Part shown: positions 27,444-40,256 of the stretch, one piece after another
Layout: the number at the start of each line of letters is the position of its first letter
How positions within the stretch are numbered: position 1 is the stretch's first letter
NCBI RefSeq assembly: GCF_910592395.1
Contig: NC_088311.1
Coordinates: forward strand, 19,844,501-19,908,500
Direction of reading: 5' to 3'
DNA from: Lineus longissimus
Taxonomy: Eukaryota; Nemertea; Pilidiophora; Heteronemertea; Lineidae
DNA: 64,000 bases
Program-made: the position numbers and the translations under genes
Notes under the pieces: model-generated
What the model was told of the DNA's origin: nothing
Seen by the model: the letters and a program-made list of their open reading frames with translations, nothing else
The model's database searches: none

Positions 27444-29114
27444 TACAATGTGTAATAGCAAGTATCGCTGTAAACATACTAAGTAATAGCTTGATAAACC
27501 GAGTATCACTTTTGCATCGCGCTATATCAGTGGCTATCAATTATTGATCATGTTGTGGCACAGTGTCTGATTTTTTCATTACACCAGGCCAATCAGAAAT
27601 CAAATGGTCCCTGTAACCATATCTATTGATTCATGCGCTATTCCTATTACAGTTATATAATCGACTATCTCATCTATTAAAACCTCGTCAAAACTGGTGA
27701 CCTTGTGCTCAACCGCGATGACACTACATTCTTTCGGCCAAATTCGTAAAGGGCGTTTAAGAGTTAGACGTGTACAATTTCTCTCTAATCAGTTTCAGGG
27801 CCTATTCATATTCTGTGAAGATTTACATGAAGGACCTGAATCTGTCTATTGAGTAGTTAAACGCTGTTTTTAGCTAAACTCCCTTTATGAATTTGGCCCC
27901 GACACGCTGGCGCAACGCACCAGTCAGTAGCCCAGTAGTTGGTCAATTCAGTCAGATATCAAATTCTTCCATTTGATGGATATGACTTACCTGTTGAGTG
28001 GAAGGTGCCGGGGTGCCAAAGGCTTGGTAATGTTCCTTTATAGCTGGTGTGATTTTGCAATCGTCACAATTTGCTTTGAATAAATGAAATTGATTGATGA
28101 GCGGTTGTAAACATGTAAAGATTCGTTTATGTCGAGAAAAACTGTTTGTAAGTTGGCTATCAAAGAAGGAAATGATAACAATAATGGTTGACGTTGATTT
28201 CTAAAGACGCGCGTGTGATGGTCCTTTGCAGAATCCGTTCTATTGAGCATGTTGTAGGATGTGGTCACGGAGCCCCGCATGAAACATTCTGCTGCTGGGT
28301 GGTTTTCTTCAGAATGAAGTCCACTGGCAGTGCGTCCAACATCATCACCGCGAGTTGGAAACGCTAGAAGGATTTGCATTGACATGATTAAAGGAAAATT
28401 GTCTCGAGATAATGCTGGACCGCAACTAATGAATTTATAAGAGTTTCTCTTCAGAGGACATACTTGGATAAATCAGAAAAAGTGGACATTCTACCAAATG
28501 CTGCCCAGTTTCTTTTGTACATTTGAAGCGCCGATTGCAAAACAATTCGCCAATCTAACTGCCTGTTTGGCAATACATGTGCATTCCTCCTTTGATAAGT
28601 CTTGATGTCTTTGTCAGCACAGACTCAATGTTTTACCCTTGAAACTCGTCTTCTTTCTAGTTTTAATGCAATCAAACTAGAGTCGCTGGAATTAGCATGT
28701 TGGTTCGGGACTATTCGGAATTTACTGCCTGCCTTTAATCACCATATAAAGTTGACTTTCTTTTCTTCTGTGGGGATTTGAAACTCCATTCTTCTGCATA
28801 CGACGGCTTTCAGCTGGAACATTTCTATGGGTTTTTCGTCCAGATAATTAATCACTTGTCTCAGTTAATTCTGTTGTTGGTATATCCTGAATTCTTTGAT
28901 CACGTACTGCATTCCGATAGTTCTACAATCAAAATAACAATAAGGAATATGATCATCTTCATGTAAAGCAGCCTATACCGTCACAAATACTTTTATGTAC
29001 ACGAAAAAAATCATATATTCTTTTGATCTCAAATAACTGCTAAGCATAACAATTAATCTTTACTCAATTTCTGTCAAAAGTAGCTGAACAAAAGAAAACG
29101 TTTGTGGTTTCTTA
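27444..29114. other. Intergenic or intronic, no supported gene
   Basis: No recognisable coding segment, RNA or repeat was found here. It may be intron of the Kv gene. Confidence 0.4.
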
Positions 29115-29553
29115 CGGTGGCTGAGAAAGGACATCAGATGATTTTTTTTTTCAACATGAAAATTTTTTTTTCAGGAAATATATCGATTGATGGACTTATT
29201 ATCTCGATCACTCGAGATAATGGCTAATATTTATAAAGACTAGTAAATGCTTTTACTACAGTTTTCTACAGAGATGGCTAGTGAAAATGTACATGAAGTT
29301 TAAAGTAAAAGCATTTACTAGTCTTTTATAAATATCAGCCATTATCTCGAGCGATCGAGTTATTTATCTCGAGCGATCGACAGCTTATCTCGGGCGACTC
29401 AAGTTATTTATCTCGAGCGATCGATATATTATCGCGATCGCTCGAGGCAATATCTCGAGCGATCGAGATGATAAGTCGATCGATCGAGATATTTCCTGAA
29501 AAAAAAATTTCATGCTGAAAAAAAAATCATGTGATGTCCTTTCCCAACCACCG
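29115..29553. mobile_element. 439-bp nested foldback MITE with TA target duplication
   Basis: The outer ends are CGGTGG... and ...CCACCG with TA on both sides. The terminal inverted repeats run ~110 bp and include matching GATTTTTTTTTC and TTTCAGGAAATAT blocks. Inside, a second inverted repeat of ~37 bp (29221-29257 with 29303-29341) carries GACTAGTAAATGCTTTTACT. Between it and the right end are several ATCTCGAGCGATCGAG units, themselves palindromic. No coding capacity, so it is non-autonomous. The TA duplication suggests a Tc1/mariner-type source. Confidence 0.8.
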
Positions 29554-30384
29554 TAGCTTCTACTTATGATAGGTTATTTTCATATCGACTTTATTCATAA
29601 TTTTGGAATAATAGCCGTTTTAATCCCAGGCTTTCGTTGTCATTGATACACCCAGTAGATAGAAAAAGACAAGCATGAAAACCATTACTAAGCCACCAAT
29701 ACATGGCGTAAGTGGCATTAGCCTCAATTTGTGACCGAGCGCCTTCGAGTTCGACCAACTTTTAGGAATTTTCTCGGCGAAGATTCCTAAGGAAGGGGGG
29801 AATCGAAATGGTAGCAGTTTTGACAGTCATCTGTCCAATATAAATGATAAGACGATGTCTGTATGGCCTCTGTATTCTCGTGCTTGTTCGGGTACGTTTG
29901 TGCACGGAATGAAATCGTATGCTTTCAGTTCCAGGTCAATTTTGCAACTCATTAATTTTATTTCGTCTATTTGGTGGACGGAAGGGTCACCACAAAAACT
30001 TTCATGATGTTTAGTAGTTTCCGGTGGTTAAAACGTGTGTTGCAACGTGTGCATTTTTCAAAGCTTCTCAAAGGTTCAAGAACACACATGTAAGAGTACA
30101 ATTGATTTGTTTTTATTAAACCAAGACAATTATCTCCATTATTATTAGTATCTTTACCATAACAGGCTATCATGTCTCCCGATAACAAGTCTGCTAATTA
30201 TAGGTGTTACATTGCTACATGCATTACTGGTGCTCGCATCCATATCAAAACAACCTTGCGAATCCCACATTCACCTTCAAAACACAAAATGTACAAAATA
30301 AGATACAAAAAGTTCCTTGACTCAACCCCCAATTCATTTCAACTTAGCGGCTTATTTACGAGTCTGTTACACTACCCAATCACT
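29554..30384. other. Intergenic, no supported gene
   Basis: Nothing recognisable in either strand. Confidence 0.4.
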
Positions 30385-30560
30385 TCCATAACTTCCTTAG
30401 CAAGTCTGGTGACCAATCATCCTCCTTGGTCGAGGGGAGGTAGTGTGGAGTTAGACGTCTTGCCCAAGAGCATTCTAGTGTGATCGAACCCATGACCTCT
30501 TGAATTTGGCACATAGGCGCTATTACAACTATGCGGCTGATCTCTCTAGCAATGTAAATG
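30385..30560 (-). mobile_element. tRNA-derived SINE
   Basis: On the minus strand a tRNA-like head carries an A-box-like TAGTTGTAATAGC (about 30533-30521) and a B box GGGTTCGATC (about 30491-30482). It is followed by TTGGGCAAGACGTCTAACTC and CCTCCCCTCGACCAAGG, a block that recurs in the central part of many animal tRNA-SINEs. The copy is diverged. Confidence 0.65.
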
Positions 30561-32540
30561 ATAACCAAAAGACTGGTTTTCAGCGCGATTGAGTGTCACT
30601 TGTAACTTTAAATAAAATAGACAGGGACGTTTCTAACACAGCAGTTAGTCTACTTGACCTTTAATGGGTGACCGCATGCCACTCTGAGTGACATCAATGA
30701 TTAAGTCTTTATTAAATCATGATGATATTTATAGCGGTTCATGCAGGGCCACGATGTTACAGGTCCATCTCAGAAGTTAATTGAGGTCATACATGTATTA
30801 TGTTTCTGTGTTATGCAACGTCGTGACAGAGCTCATCCAGCTCGCCGTGGACACCCGGGTTTTGAATGTATAGAAAATCGGAGTTAAGTGCGACCGGGCC
30901 CGGACGAAAACCCGCATGTGCACTTAAATGTACATGTTCTCTGTGTAACCGATTATCGGCATTCACTCGTTTGTGAATCGGGCAATCACTGTCAGTAATG
31001 TTCCACGATAACTTGTTATCATATTCTATCACAATGTCGAATAAAAACAACATCGCTTTTGATGACGAAATGTCATTTATTGTGAGCGGTGTCAATTACC
31101 AGCTTTGCAAAGTTTACCAATCACCGGCCGATGTTATGATATTAACCATAATGGGATACATATTGCCCAAAACACTCTCTCACTACAAAATAGGACGCGT
31201 TTCTCTCTAAATGCACTTAACCGGACAATATTTATAAAAATCAATTGCGAACCAGAACAATGTGACATGCTTTTAGCCATGTTAGCATGTTTAGCGATTG
31301 TACGGTATGAGTTCTTGTTTCGCATTAACTCAACGTACTTGACCGGTGATAGCAATGCACTGCACAAAGGCTTGTCTCTACATAAGCAATATCATGACAT
31401 GTATAACGCAGTGATTTATGCCTTGTCGGACATGTCAGAAAGCATCGTTATGGTTCCTGCTTGCAATGATACTGTCTGTACTATTATGTCCGTAGAAAAT
31501 CCATAGTAAAACCTTGCGGATATCGAGCGACTATTTATGTCAGAACGTTGTCAACAAACTTCTTCAAATATATTTTTAGTAGTGCCGCCAATCCAAGGTA
31601 AACCGACTGATTGCCATGCATATCGTCGGCGCTACATGTAAGTCGATGGCGAAGACAGTCCAAAATGTTATTCGTGCGTAACAGATAAATCTACTGGTTT
31701 ATCTTTTCACGAAACAGTTAGGAAATATATTTACCTTAAGGAGTACGCCGTTCATATCTTATCACGGGTCAGTAACATAGAATTTCAATTTTCTTAACGA
31801 GCGGCATAGCCCTTTAACGTTTCGTGACTAACCAAGTAAAGCTTGTTGATCTTCTAACAGCGCCACGGTACGAGAAAAACTGAAACCATTGGAGGTACTG
31901 GGGTATATAATTCAGCTCTAAAGTTATGATTTTAGCAAACGGTTTTTGGAAAACGTCCGCCACTCTTAACCTCTTGCTTTGTCTCTTTCAATTTCCTACC
32001 GCGAGGCAACTTTTTAGCAAACTATGCATCCGTACCAATCTCCAATACTTCCATAGGACTTGTCTACATTTTTTCCATCGATGTATGACATCAACTTACT
32101 TTTCCTTGCAATTTCCTTGATAATATATAATATTTGATTACGAAATTTGTCTCCACTTTTGAGATGAACGCGTTTTTAATACTGACATACCAAAATCTTT
32201 TTCTCCAATTAAGTATGGCGGCAGCTGGCAGCTGATTTATTCAAGCATTTACTGACAGAAAGTGAATATCGCTTTTAACATGTTTCATTGTGTACTCGTG
32301 AACAAATGTAAATGTTGACGTCCCAACATCTGTTTATTAAAAATGTCAAATAGACGAAACGATGAAATCTTTTCAATAAATACACGCGCAGACTACTTGA
32401 CTGGAGATTGATTTCATGCCTTTTCACTGACTTTATAATTGAGCAATTGTCAGTAATGAAATCAATCTGAGGTTAAACACGATCCGTTAGAGCTCGGGCA
32501 TAAAGAAGTATTAAATTGATATTTGTCGGATGGTGTCACA
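30561..32540. other. Intergenic; weak broken coding-like segment only
   Basis: Between 31028 and 31506 two overlapping frames could be one frameshifted gene, but there is no recognisable domain. The rest holds nothing supported. Confidence 0.3.
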
Positions 32541-32576
32541 CACGAATAAGTGCCAGCCAGACTTGGCTTACGAGGT

Positions 32577-32790
32577 GACAAATCATTCGGCTGTATCGGA
32601 ATGAGCTACCAACCAGTTTCTAGGTCACGAGCCGGATGCCGTAACAACTATTTTGATATGCGTAAAATTCGAGGCTTCTGAAACGACAAATCATTCGGCG
32701 TATAATCAGGATGATGGAGCCACCATTCGACCACCAGGTCACGAGCCGGATGCCGTAACAACTATTCTGATCTGCATAAAATATGAGGTT
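32577..32790 (+). repeat. 108-bp tandem duplication with coding-like divergence
   Basis: Units begin GACAAATCATTCGG at 32577 and 32685. The period is 36 codons. In one frame both copies give GHEPDAVTTILIC followed by VKFE or IKYE: the copies differ at synonymous or conservative positions, as if selected as protein. A TGA interrupts the first unit. Confidence 0.7.
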
Positions 32791-32799
32791 TTCCAACTA

Positions 32800-35278
32800 T
32801 ACGCTTTCACTTACTACTTAGCTTATGAATGTTCATCCCTGGTGCGACATTATGCCTTTTTCTGTCTTGGTTGCCTCCTCTTAGTAGGTCCATCTCGCTG
32901 TGCTCAGCTGTCGTAGATCTTCGAAATGTGGTCCTCAGGCTAGACATGTCTAACCGGTTTTTGAACAGGATTTAAACGATCGTCTTTGTACCTGTAAGTG
33001 GTTTGTGTGTTACAATTTATCTAAAACGCCACAGGTCAGGCAATCATAGGTCTGCTCAGTGACCTCTTAGAAAGGAATTTAGAGTTTACACGTGTTCTGA
33101 TATGAAAAACCACTCTTTCCCAATTGTTTGACCATGGTCCATATGATTGACTTATGCAAATTGTCATGCTAAAATGTATGACAGCTTTAGCGCAAAAAGG
33201 TATAACATCTAGCTCAAAAAGTATTCGAAAAATATCTATGTACATCAGTTACACAAATCGTACAGCAGATTTAATCGTGTGCAAAACACCTAATACGTGC
33301 TTCAAACATGAAACGACGTATCAATGTCTCGCCATGATACTTAAGCACCTCTCGTCTCCCTCAGTAGTGCCATAAATTGCCTAACAATGTGGAAACGAAA
33401 AAATGTAGTCACCACCCAGTGATCCGTAAAATGATATATTCGGTGGAAAACGCATAACAATGTTTATAGCGCCAGTGCTATTTTATACGCCAATTATGGG
33501 CTCTTGCTGAGCATGATGCATGCGGTAACAGATAGAGATGCATTTTGCTCACAGTGATTTTCTTTCCACTCTGATGTAATTAATTTCACATCGCTACATA
33601 GAAGGTGTGAAATTAACGGTAGTCGTAAAACAGGAAACACAGGACACGCATAAACGCGACAAGAACTAGGATTTCTGTGCGAATTCTGGTCTGACAACTA
33701 AATGTTTTTTAGAACGCCCATCTTTTAATACCCAATAAAATGAACGTATTCGTTTGAACATAACATACCAGATCAGAACCTGAATTTGAGAATTCCGACC
33801 AAAAATGTGAACGTCGGATGATTAGACTCAAGTACGAGTTCATGGTGCATTTTGTGTGCAGTATAGCACCAATATGTTGGTCGTTTCGCTTTGAAATTAC
33901 CCAGTTTGTAAGGTGTCTTACCCGGTGGAAGTGCTCTCGGCTATACGTAAATCCATGAATTCCAAGTTTTCAAGTATTATCAATAAAACTACGATATGAT
34001 CACCCATTTTCTTGGGGTGATTTCTTTCTTTACATGTACATTGCTTCGGATCATACCTTTTGATTATAATATTCTATTTAACAGAAGTATATGACGACAG
34101 TTTACATGAACGTTTTACCGATTGAGCTATTACCACAGTTCCTGGCCGACGTTCTCTTTTCAAGTAACTGCAACCGACAGAGAATATAACAAATTAGAGT
34201 ATCGAATAAAAAGATAATCACCCGTTTTAAAGGATGCAATTAAGAAGTAATCAAGAGAACAACACCTGCTCTCAGTAAAGATGGAAGGCTTTTCTTTCTT
34301 ATGTCGCGTTCTTAAAAAATGTTTGCTCGAGTTCCGCGGTTTGAGTTATGTTACAATTTTCTCCATCGTTGTCGCTTTGTTGGTGTCAAAGTTAAAGTAG
34401 ATGTTAACGTCCATGGTCATGGGAAGTCTGTTGTCTTGTATACACCATACCATGCGATAACGTGTCAGAGTAGGCCGGCCCCTCGAAACCATTGCGCAAA
34501 CTGTTTCCTTTCCCTTCCGAGTAGAATGATCCATTTGCTTTTGTCCTCAAATCAAACAAGCAGATCGACTTGAAAAGGGAAGCTAACCGACTCGTTATTT
34601 GTCTAATGGTAAGAACGATATCGGTGAAGTAGAACTGCATTAAACAGATTGGCATGCTTCAGCGAAGTGCCTCACCAACTTCCGATAACGGAGATCGGAC
34701 AAGTCGGCCAATTGGTCTTTTTAAAGACCGATATACTGTCTTCTCCCACTTAACCGAGCGCCAGGAAAATGGCTCGAAAATGACGAAGTCCAGAAACATG
34801 GCAGTCTGTAGTTTTTTACCGGTGGGCTGCAAACATTCAATATGACAGCCAATTATAGTGATCAATCGTTATAGGAAGACAATTCAATAACGCCTGGTCG
34901 CGGCCAGGGACAGTAATCCCTGCAGTGAGAGTGATGATTTATTGAAGTTTATTATTTAAGTCCATGTGAATGGTTGACCAATCCAGAGTCTTTCAAATGA
35001 ATTTATTTTATCTAATCGATTATGGAATCGTTTTCTTGTGGGGGAAATCCAATAAAGAGCTTTTTCGTGTCAAATGTCATAATTGTTGTCTGCCATCTTT
35101 CTTTGACCACGTTCTTTTGGTAAGATGCACGCAATTCGATGGCTTTTATTGGTAGGCCTAGCACACTACTTGATGATCTTAACGTATGGAATGATGACGA
35201 TGACGACGACGACGATGATGATCGAAAATCGGCCACACCGATGATCAAGGACATTGTGAGCGGATCACCAGGCGGGAA
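32800..35278. other. Intergenic, no supported gene
   Basis: Only short unrecognisable frames. A short (GAC/GAT)n tract lies at 35190-35222. Confidence 0.4.
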
Positions 35279-35485
35279 GTGGTCAGGATGATCAGACTCG
35301 GCTGGGAAAGGGTCACACAACAGACGATTGTGAACAGTTGGAGAGCCAGTGGCCTAGTTCCTGAGGACGATGACGAAGTCGGGGAGGGGGTAGAGATGGT
35401 AAATGATGAGCTTGAGCAGTTTGTTGAGGGGATTGAGTTTTCGGAAGGAGAAGAGGATGATGATGCTATTGATGATGACGTGTAA
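35279..35485 (+). pseudogene. Possible pogo/Tigger-type transposase C-terminal fragment
   Basis: A 68-codon tail, RLGWERVTQQTIVNSWRASG followed by LVPEDDDEVGEG and a very acidic end, resembles the region after the catalytic core in pogo/Tigger/CENP-B-like DDE transposases (W..V...TI.N.W...G). No catalytic aspartates are visible upstream and the preceding frame is not continuous, so this is at most a fragment. It fits the presence of pogo-like MITEs at 27.3 and 54.8 kb. Confidence 0.4.
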
Positions 35486-38400
35486 ACCCCGTTTGGATAA
35501 TAAAATTGATTGGTAAATTGATAAGTAGATCTGTGATCTTATTTAATTTATTCGTTGACAGCAAGACTTCTTTATTGGGACATTCTGCAAACCCTTAAAG
35601 CTGGCTTTATCATAGACCCCAGATTAGAAGTTTCTGGTCAACCAACACTTTAGTCATGAAATGAGGACGCTGGTAGTATTGTATTCATTCATTCAGTACA
35701 GGACTACCACATGTCAATGTTCATGTTTTTTATCCACTCACGTGGAAGGCATTGGCATTCCCCACGAAAAGGGAGTCAATTATCAGCTGTGGCTGTTCTT
35801 TCTAATGTTCGCCTGCCACCAGTAAAATCAGCCTATTCATATGGACCTAGTCATTTTACGATTCAGCCGCGCTCGGTTGAGTGGGAGAAGACATTATGTC
35901 ATATACGTTCCTAAGCCTTGGTCTGCCGCAGCAATTGTCAAATGAATCTGTTAAAGGGCGTCGCCGCTTATAGCGGTAACGAACTCACGCGACCTCACCG
36001 ATTAGCAAGCCATGGCTCTTTCTTTGAAATTTGTTGAAGATTGTTGCAACACTTATCATAAACAATTTAAACCTTTCCAGCATCTCAGTCGATGTCAATT
36101 GATATTCGAAGCAATTATTTCGTTACGTCTTGCTTTGCCTTCTTAGCCGGAGCGAAACGCGCAACGCGGTGGTGTGACTATTTTACCGAGATCTGCGTAT
36201 CACCACATTCTTAGATATCGTCTTAGCTTTGACCACTCGATCACCAAACTAATGATAACGACAGTGTATCTCATTAACGACATTCATCACTGCAGAACAC
36301 AGTACTTGTTTTTATCGCCACCACCCAACTGGTGAATAAGGTATTGGCGGCTATCTTGCGATAATGTCAATTATGGGCGTCCCAGACATCCTGCCAAACA
36401 GGATGTCTAAGAGTCGATCCAATGGCACGAATGAGATCGGTGTTATCATAGCGCTTTCCGAACCATCGTGAAGAACTGGATTTCTAGGCTGTGGAAATCG
36501 CTAAATTATTTTCCAAGCGACGTGAGAGTCGATTAGTCTATAGTTGCCTGTTATCGATAAGGTCTCTGGATTGAAAAAGGCCATCATGAACAGATGGCCG
36601 ACAACATGACCCTCTATATATGTCCATGAGGTCTTGATATATCAATAACTTGTGTGTGCGATCAATTATGGAATAAGAATCTATGTTTCATGAGACAATC
36701 TTTTACCGACGAGAGATGCAAGTAATCTTCGTGTCACAAGATCTCGAGCAGACATCAATAGCAGCTGCAAAATATATAATTGAAGTAGCAGCTCGTCGAC
36801 GAGGAGATGCGCCAAATGGCAGAGACAATAAGGCGGTTTCATCCTCCCCATTCAGTTAAACAGAGCTGTCTCCGCGAATCACATACACAGCTCCGATTAT
36901 GCAATTTCGTGTCAGTAGGTGGCCCAAGAGTTTTCCTCCATAAACCTTCTGTACGACACATCGGGTCAAAAGGGCTTGTTATACACCACGAAATGCAGAA
37001 TGCGAAATCGCGAGATGCCAACCTCGGTGAGAGTACCATGCGCCACAGGATGTATTGAAAATATGAAACCTGAAAAGGCGAACATTCATAAGACCGAGGC
37101 TGTTGTAGGGAGCTATCCTTGTTTTGATTGGCCCATTGAAATAGACGCCGCTGTGCGATGTGTGGAATTTAACCTAATTTATAGCCTAGTTTCGATGGTC
37201 AGACTATCCCGCGCTATTTTTAGGGATGGCCAGACGTTCACCAGGTGCATGCCCTGTGTTATCGGTCAATCATGTGTATGGTGAATGTGCCGCCAGGCGT
37301 AACGTGAAAATAATATCCTCAACCTGGTGGTATTATACTCGCAGTATACACCTTTCCAGAAATGGGGCGCTGAGTGTCCGAAATAGTGATGTCATAAGGG
37401 GAAACTAGGCCTTATGGTGGAGGAACAAAGGAGATAGTCATGGTTGACCAACCCACTTGAATGACTTTAATGACGGACAAGGGGGAAAAAGTTAGTTCCA
37501 ATGCAAGCCACCAATTTCGGGAAGCATGTATAAGTTGCAAAAACCTTCGTGGTCAAGATAAACATGCAGTTGCATGTAACCTTTGTATTGTCTTCGGCCC
37601 TGCTATCATTGACTGCAGCGAATGGAGAAGTGGACAGCAGCATCAGAAAGGGTGATTGATTGTCATTGTCCAGGGAAGTAGAAAATCTTGTGGCAGAAAA
37701 TAAGGATTACTCATCTCGCAATTTCGCGTTTCTCATCTCGCGGTTTATAAGTGTACTCACCTTGACATGGACAGATATGCCGTAAAGTAGCATAATCAAC
37801 ATGTGTATGTAACTGATACCATCATTGGTTGTGATTATTTGTAGTGTTTGTGAACAGGAGATGGTGTAAATCAGAATGACGTACTTACACTTGGTCATCC
37901 AATAAAAACAGCAGATAATTCAAGTGTTTGCATATTATAAGCTAGTATAAGTGAGAACACTGCTGAGATTGTCCATCCGTGTATATTATCTTAGCGGTGG
38001 CACTGCTTCATGTTCGCCTGCCCCCAAAAACACAAACGAAGTTCTTTTTTGTCCTCGCTATTTCTCGCATCTGAATGACTGCCAAAGTTCTCCAAACATT
38101 TTGATTTACTGTTTTACTTGGACCATCAAGTACATTTAATAGAGAAGTATTTTCGAGCCATTGGAGAGTTCGTCATAAATACATGTACACTATAACTTAA
38201 AATATTGAAGAGACCGAAATATGAAATCAATGATATTTTCAACATCAGTATATCGATATATCAGTATATCAGTATAACCAAGTATGGATTGAGACTCTTG
38301 GTGTAATATAAACAAATGTCTGTACACAAGTTCTTCTGTGATTTAAAAATACACTTGGTACCAGTATCTTAAGCTTATCCGATTCAATGAATAAATGATT

Positions 38401-40001
38401 ACCCATGGAAATAGCCTGCAGGTTTTTCCGTCCACAGCCACTCATCATTTGTAATAATTCATCAACGTACAGTATCTTATACAGTGTATATCCATAACAG
38501 TTTTACACATTATTTTAAGTCTATTTAGTCTTAAGACTAGACGTCTAAAAAACCTTATTAAACTCTCTATTACCCAAAAGCAACTGACTTCTTTTAACTG
38601 GCACTCCGGCCTTGGATATGTAGGGAAGTTGTTAAGTATAGATGCAATTAGGAGAATCAGAAACCTAAGCATGTAACAGAAACGTCGAAGTTGGCCTTTT
38701 TTAATTGCGATGCTTCAGGCGTTTCCTGCGGCGGTTCGTTTTCTTCTATCACATGAACTCGACACGTGTCTACAAAAAACACTTCCTATCAAATTCAGTT
38801 GGATTATAGTATCATTAAGGCACCAAAAAAAACCCTATTCAGTTCCAACGATATTTTTCCTTTTCGTTTTCGGATTTTGCATTGCGGCTATACAGATAAT
38901 TGCGTTTCGCAAAAAGGAGTTTTTGTATTACGATAAATGTATCTATGGCAGAATAGAACATGTTACGTTAATCATCATAACATGTCGCGATAGCACAAGG
39001 GCATGTATTGAACTGAAGTGTTGTTGCCTTTGGGTCCGATCTCCATCAACGCACCCTCATCATAAAAATAAAGCACCCTCACTATAAAAGAAGAACCTGG
39101 ACCTTGCTTAGAGTTCTGCTTGCATTCGTAAACAAGTATGACGGGTCATGTTTGGAATGGTAATTTGGCATGATAAACCACGAAGGCCGCTAATGGCCTC
39201 CTCGACAAGCCATAAGTACTGGTACATACTTTACTGGGATTTGTTACTGATTCTGACCACTGCTGTAACATCGTAGCGGCGATTTACAGCGAGCGGTATA
39301 AACTACTACAGAACAATCTGCTGTTTAACGTCATCCATTGGTCATGTAAGTGGAATATAAGTGAGATGCACTGCCCTCAAAACGCATAAAAATGTCTAGG
39401 AGAAAAAGACAAGTTTTTCTTGCTTCTTCTTGGTAATGCGTGGTCCAATTTTGGCAAGGATGTATTTTTCATGTACTAGTATCATTAATCCAGACTATTC
39501 CGGACATGAAAAATAAAAATTTGGTAAAACTGTTGTGTTGTAGCCTGAGAGTTTTGCTGGCAAACTGCTATATGTCTAGTTCAGTTCTATTGCCTTGGTT
39601 CTATTGTTTCGTTTCTAGCAATGTCTAATCGCTGACACGTTGCCCAAGATGTGTACATGTTCAAGCATTGGACACCATGATACCCTTGATTAGATAAAAA
39701 CCACTCAGTAAATCGATGAAGTAACCAAACATCTACTGTGTAAACATGTTTCATCCCGGCAAAGTGGCTCCCATCACCGTCGAGAGGTTCAAAGTAAAAT
39801 CCGCACAGCGTAATAATCAAGTATTAATGGTATCGGAGTTTGATCTTCCTTGATGTGGTATGATTAACTATTCGAAATGTAACATACGTTGGGTTCAAAG
39901 CTTCTGGTAAATGCAACTGCCGTTGATTTTGCAACACGTAAGGCTACTTACATGTACGCGTACTAATTACCTGCCCTCGATATTACGTTATTTGCCCCTT
40001 T
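35486..40001. other. Intergenic, no supported gene
   Basis: Holds one copy of a dispersed repeat (37897-37986) and a short AT-rich ATATCAGT tract near 38250. No coding region is supported. Confidence 0.4.
37897..37986 (+). repeat. Dispersed repeat, copy 2
   Basis: Related to 24346-24450 in the same orientation; both also have GTGTATA or GTGTGTA after the TGTCCAT block. Confidence 0.6.
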
Positions 40002-40055
40002 GCAGTTAAAAGAATTCAGGCTAAGGCCAGTGCACGGTCTATCGTCTTTAAAAAA
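40002..40055 (+). repeat. Dispersed repeat shared with 16.6 kb
   Basis: GCAGTTAAAAGAATTCAGG and the following ACGGTCT...TCTTTAAA match 16632-16685. Here the segment is followed by the 49-bp tandem array, at 16.6 kb it continues directly to the CAAAGCCCCC end. Confidence 0.65.
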
Positions 40056-40252
40056 AGCCCGCTCGCACCTGGGCGGATATTTCCATTGTTTCACAGTCTA
40101 ACAGAGCCCGCTCGCACCTGGGCGGATATTTCCATTATTTCACAGTCTAACAGAGCCCGCTCGCACCTGGGCGGAAATTTCCATTATTTCACAGTTTAAC
40201 GAAGCCCGCTCGCACCTCGGCTGAAATTTCCATTGTTTCAGTCCAACAAAGC
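40056..40252 (+). repeat. 49-bp tandem repeat, four copies
   Basis: Units start at 40056, 40105, 40154 and 40203 with AGCCCGCTCGCACCT. Copies 1-3 are nearly identical, copy 4 diverges. No unique spacers lie between them. Confidence 0.9.
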
Positions 40253-40256
40253 CCCC

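Noticed and set aside
30998-31506. Possible gene in two overlapping frames
   Set aside because: The composition is protein-like, but no domain, splice site or homologous pattern could be named; at best a broken gene.
40056-40252. CRISPR-like array
   Set aside because: The 49-bp units are contiguous with no unique spacers, and the context is eukaryotic.
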